DNA from: Anaerolineaceae bacterium UBA5365
GTDB lineage: Bacteria > Chloroflexota > Anaerolineae > Anaerolineales > Anaerolineaceae
Length of the DNA stretch: 9,664 bases
Direction of reading: 5' to 3'
Assembly: GCA_002407905.1 (NCBI GenBank)
Contig: DHPL01000036.1
Coordinates: 45,051-54,714, forward strand
Below, piece by piece: positions 7,232-9,664 of this stretch. Within the stretch, counting starts at the first letter, position 1, and each line of letters starts with the position of its first letter. Below the pieces are notes generated by a model that saw nothing but the letters and a program-made list of their open reading frames with translations, searched no databases and was not told where the DNA came from. Position numbers and translations under genes: made by a program.

Positions 7232-8494
7232 ATGACCGACATCATCGCTGAAGCAAACCAAAAGGCACTCGAAATCATCCAAAACGCCCAACCTACTTTG
7301 GTAGGCCTGGGCATCGCCGGTGATACTTTACCAGGCATGCGCAAAGACCTCATCCTGCATGCCGGCCCTCCGGTTACCTGGGAAAAGATGTCCGGCCCTT
7401 TACGCGGCGCGGTGATGGGCGGCCTGATCTATGAAGGCCTGGCCCAAACGCCTGAGGAAGCCGCCGAGCTGGCTGCTTCGGGTAAGATCAGTTTCGACCC
7501 CTGCCACCACCACGACGCGGTAGGGCCGATGGCTGGTGTGGTGACTGCCTCCATGCCGGTTTGGATCATTGAGAACAAAGCCTACGGCAATCGTGCCTAT
7601 TGCACCATGAACGAAGGTTTGGGCAAGGTGCTGCGTATGGGCGCCTTTGGCGAATCAGTCATTCAACACCTACGCTGGATGGAACAAACCCTCTACCCGG
7701 TGCTTAAGGAAGCGCTGGAGATCCACGGTGAGATCGACCTCCGTAACCTGATCGCCCAGGCCTTGCAAATGGGCGACGAAGTGCATAACCGCAATAAAGC
7801 GACCACCTCGCTCTTCATCCGCGAAATGGCCCCCAGCATCATCAAGACTGGTGCCAGCCAGGAAGACAAAGTAGCGGTGCTGGAGTTCCTGAACTCCAAT
7901 GACCATACCGCGCTCAATCTCTCCATGCCTGCGGCCAAAGCCACGCTTGACCCGGTTGGAAAAGTGAAGCATGCTTCCGTTGTTTACACCATGGCCCGCA
8001 ACGGCACCGAATTTGGAATTCGCGTGGCAGCTACTGGCGACCGTTGGTTCACAGCCCCTGCCGAAATTATCGATGGCCTTTACTTCCCGGGTTTCACCAT
8101 GGAAGATGCCAACCCGGATATTGGCGATTCCTGCATTACTGAAACCATGGGGATCGGCGGGTTTGCCATGGCCACTGCCCCGGCGATCGTTCAGTTTGTT
8201 GGTGGCACACCGCAGGACGCTATCAATTACACTAAGAGTATGTACGAGATCACGCTGGCTGAACACCCCATCTATAAGATGCCCAGCATGAATTTCCGCG
8301 GCACGCCGACCGGAATCGATATTCGCAGCGTGATCGAGACCCAAATCAGGCCGGTGATCAACACAGGTATTGCCCATAAAGACCCAGGAATCGGACAGGT
8401 TGGCGCTGGCGTTGTTCGCCCGCCTATGGCCTGTTTTGAACAAGCGCTTGAAGCGTACGTTGAGCTTCTGGAAGCCGATGGCCTTCTGGAATAA
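7232..8494 (+). CDS. DUF1116 protein, AllG/YlbE/YahG-like subunit of an FdrA-type carbamoyltransferase
   Basis: This 420-residue protein carries the DUF1116 signature throughout: LILHAGPPVTWEKMSGPLRG (40-59), DPCHHHDAVGPMAGVVTASM (89-108), MGDEVHNRNKATTSLF (180-195), ARNGTEFGIRV (255-265), DIGDSCITETMGIGGFAMA (297-315) and AHKDPGIGQVGAGVVRPPMACFE (381-403). In E. coli the family member YlbE (AllG) is part of oxamate carbamoyltransferase. By recollection this protein looks closer to YahG (VPGM, TWEKM, AHKDxGxGxxGAG) than to YlbE, which suggests a yahEFG-type rather than strict allFGH-type complex. The start codon directly follows the TAA of the small gene, in the same frame, with AAAGGAG 12 bases upstream. 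The length equals that of AllG, because the YahG N-terminal extension is encoded separately. The gene ends with tandem stops TAATAA. Cytoplasmic; no signal peptide. Confidence 0.92.
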   Translation: MTDIIAEANQKALEIIQNAQPTLVGLGIAGDTLPGMRKDLILHAGPPVTWEKMSGPLRGAVMGGLIYEGLAQTPEEAAELAASGKISFDPCHHHDAVGPMAGVVTASMPVWIIENKAYGNRAYCTMNEGLGKVLRMGAFGESVIQHLRWMEQTLYPVLKEALEIHGEIDLRNLIAQALQMGDEVHNRNKATTSLFIREMAPSIIKTGASQEDKVAVLEFLNSNDHTALNLSMPAAKATLDPVGKVKHASVVYTMARNGTEFGIRVAATGDRWFTAPAEIIDGLYFPGFTMEDANPDIGDSCITETMGIGGFAMATAPAIVQFVGGTPQDAINYTKSMYEITLAEHPIYKMPSMNFRGTPTGIDIRSVIETQIRPVINTGIAHKDPGIGQVGAGVVRPPMACFEQALEAYVELLEADGLLE

Positions 8495-8516
8495 TAATCA
8501 ATCCTTTGGAGGAAAA

Positions 8517-9314
8517 ATGCTAAAAAATTGGGACAAAGTAAGAGTTTACGATCTAACACAAAATACCAGCCACCTCAGCCCCCCGTGGCCCACCTATGAG
8601 CCGCTGCAGGTCAAGTTTTTCAAGCGCCTCAGCCCCAACGGCGCGAATGGCATGGTCATCACCACGTCCAACCATGTTGGCACTCACCTGGATGGCCCCC
8701 TGCACTTCGATACCGCCGGCCGCGACATCGCTTCCCTGGAAATGGATAAGCTCGTTGGCCCTGGTGTGGTGGTAGACCTCTCGGACATCGCTGAGGACTG
8801 GTCCATCTACACGCCCCAGGATGTCATGGATCGCGTGGAAGTGAAGAAAGGCGATATCCTCTACATCAACACCGGCTACCATAAATACGGTTTTGACCAG
8901 CCTCAGGCCGATGAACGCCGCTACATGCTGCGCCACCCAGGCCCTTCCATGGACTTCACCGATTGGATAAAGGAAATGGAAATCAAGCACTTGGCTGTGG
9001 ACTGCGGTTCCGCTGATCACCCGATGAACACCAAGATCCGCGATTGGGAACCCCGCGAAGCCGAAGCCTGCGATGCGTACATGAAAAAACGCTACGGCAA
9101 AGCCCTGAATGAGATCTACCAGTGGCCCGAGACCTACCAGGCCATGCACATCGATGTTTTCCCCAAACCCTGGGAGATCATCCATGTTGAAAACATCGGC
9201 GGCGAGATCGATAAGGTGCTCAATAAACGCCTCATCCTGGCCACCCTGCCCTGGAAGTTCCAGTACGGCGAAAGTGCCTTCTGCCGCTGCCTGGCCTTCG
9301 ACGAAGTAGACTAA
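8517..9314 (+). CDS. Cyclase-family metal-dependent hydrolase (kynurenine formamidase/isatin hydrolase fold)
   Basis: This 265-residue protein belongs to the cyclase family (PF04199 type), which includes bacterial kynurenine formamidase KynB and isatin hydrolase. The defining motif HVGTHLDGPLHF is at residues 53-64; His53, His57 and Asp59 are the expected metal ligands, and His63 lies in the active site. The second half carries LAVDCGSADHP (159-169) and HVENIGG (223-229), where the family has its last conserved residues. These enzymes hydrolyse amides or open lactam and imide-like rings with a divalent metal such as Zn or Mn. The frame is open further upstream, to an ATG at 8370, but that part lies inside the DUF1116 gene. 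The ATG at 8517 has TTTGGAGG just before it and follows the DUF1116 stop by 22 bases, so I use it. The context suggests a ring-opening or amide-hydrolysis step in the same pathway; the substrate is unknown. Confidence 0.92.
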   Translation: MLKNWDKVRVYDLTQNTSHLSPPWPTYEPLQVKFFKRLSPNGANGMVITTSNHVGTHLDGPLHFDTAGRDIASLEMDKLVGPGVVVDLSDIAEDWSIYTPQDVMDRVEVKKGDILYINTGYHKYGFDQPQADERRYMLRHPGPSMDFTDWIKEMEIKHLAVDCGSADHPMNTKIRDWEPREAEACDAYMKKRYGKALNEIYQWPETYQAMHIDVFPKPWEIIHVENIGGEIDKVLNKRLILATLPWKFQYGESAFCRCLAFDEVD

Positions 9315-9328
9315 GAATAATCTGACCC

Positions 9329-9352
9329 GGGCGCCGCGGAACCGCGGCGCCC
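9329..9352 (+). terminator. GC-rich perfect hairpin after the cyclase gene (terminator or processing element)
   Basis: GGGCGCCGCGG (9329-9339) is followed by AA and its exact reverse complement CCGCGGCGCCC (9342-9352), then TTT. Opening the innermost pair leaves a ten-pair stem with a four-base loop, which is very stable. The T run is only three bases, so termination may be partial. The hairpin begins 14 bases after the cyclase stop and ends 19 bases before the CoA-transferase start, so it could lower downstream expression or protect the upstream mRNA end. Confidence 0.6.
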
Positions 9353-9371
9353 TTTGCTGGAGGAGAGCGTT

Positions 9372-9664
9372 ATGGGACCATTGACTGATATCAGAGTTTT
9401 AGACCTTACCCGTGTGCTAGCCGGCCCCTATGCCACGATGATCCTCGCCGATCTTGGCGCAGAAGTCATCAAAATAGAGCAGCCCGGCAGCGGCGATGAC
9501 TCGCGGGCATATGGCCCCTACCAAAATGGCGAGAGCGGATATTTCATGAGCCTCAACCGCAATAAGGAAAGCCTCACGCTCAACCTCAAAGCCCCCGAAG
9601 CAAAAGAGATCTTTAAGGAACTGGTCAAGCACGTGGACGTTGTGGTGGAAAACTTCCGCCCGGG
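9372..9664 (+). CDS. CaiB/BaiF (family III) CoA-transferase, N-terminal part (cut by window edge)
   Basis: About 97 residues are visible from the ATG at 9372. They match the start of family III CoA-transferases: [42 protein letters not shown], then the [12 protein letters not shown] segment and VVVENFRPG. The family has about 400 residues and moves CoA between carboxylic acids (for example formyl-CoA, carnitine or benzylsuccinate CoA-transferases). The catalytic Asp lies further on, near residue 169 in characterised members, outside the window. The start has GGAGGAG six bases upstream. It follows the GC-rich hairpin, so it may be only partly co-transcribed with the upstream genes. In context it could activate the acid left after decarbamoylation or ring opening, which is inference. 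Confidence 0.9.
   Translation, partial: MGPLTDIRVLDLTRVLAGPYATMILADLGAEVIKIEQPGSGDDSRAYGPYQNGESGYFMSLNRNKESLTLNLKAPEAKEIFKELVKHVDVVVENFRP

Noticed and set aside
7670..8443. Minus-strand open frame of 257 codons opposite the DUF1116 gene
   Set aside because: The plus strand is unambiguous DUF1116. The antisense translation has no family features.
8370..8516. Upstream extension of the cyclase frame by 49 codons
   Set aside because: The stretch lies inside the DUF1116 gene in another frame. The ATG at 8517 has a strong TTTGGAGG and gives the normal family N-terminus.
8553..9185. Minus-strand open frame of 210 codons opposite the cyclase gene
   Set aside because: It is a shadow of the cyclase coding sequence, with no domain signature or ribosome binding site that I can see.
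1..9664. tRNA, rRNA, CRISPR array, insertion sequence or phage integration site
   Set aside because: I saw no tRNA-like cloverleaf, spaced direct repeats, transposase or terminal inverted repeats. Almost all the sequence is explained by metabolic genes.

Overview
The window is a bacterial catabolic locus of mid GC content (in the mid-50s by eye, not counted). Genes are tightly packed, with short overlaps and good Shine-Dalgarno sites. Gene content and protein flavour are compatible with an anaerobe such as an Anaerolineae-type Chloroflexi. That assignment is weak, because no rRNA or other phylogenetic marker is present.

Layout. On the minus strand, from the left edge: the start of a [2Fe-2S] subunit and a complete FAD subunit of a molybdenum hydroxylase (xanthine dehydrogenase/CO dehydrogenase-like family), then a 196-base gap with a probable promoter, then an amidase-signature hydrolase. 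A 167-base divergent region (2682-2848) separates the amidase from a plus-strand run: a PucR-family regulator, a DUF2877 protein (AllH/YlbF/YahE-like), an FdrA protein (AllF/YahF-like), a 65-residue small protein, a DUF1116 protein (AllG/YlbE/YahG-like), a metal-dependent cyclase-family hydrolase and, after a strong GC-rich hairpin, the first third or less of a CaiB/BaiF (family III) CoA-transferase.

How it may work together. DUF2877 + FdrA + DUF1116 is the set that in Escherichia coli forms oxamate carbamoyltransferase (AllFGH), which splits a carbamoyl group from oxalurate as carbamoyl phosphate. E. coli also has a paralogous set, yahEFG. Here the set sits with a PucR regulator, a cyclase-type (ring-opening) hydrolase, an amidase, a molybdenum hydroxylase and a CoA-transferase. 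No allantoin genes and no carbamate kinase are visible. A reasonable inference is a pathway for an N-heterocycle or ureido compound: oxidation by the molybdenum hydroxylase, hydrolytic ring opening, carbamoyl removal by the FdrA set, and CoA activation of the remaining acid. The substrate cannot be read from the sequence.

The most notable observation is the 65-residue protein between fdrA and the DUF1116 gene. It resembles the C-terminal tail of E. coli FdrA and the N-terminal segment of E. coli YahG, but here it is a free-standing gene. It overlaps fdrA by 11 bases and is in frame with the DUF1116 gene, separated from it by a single TAA stop.
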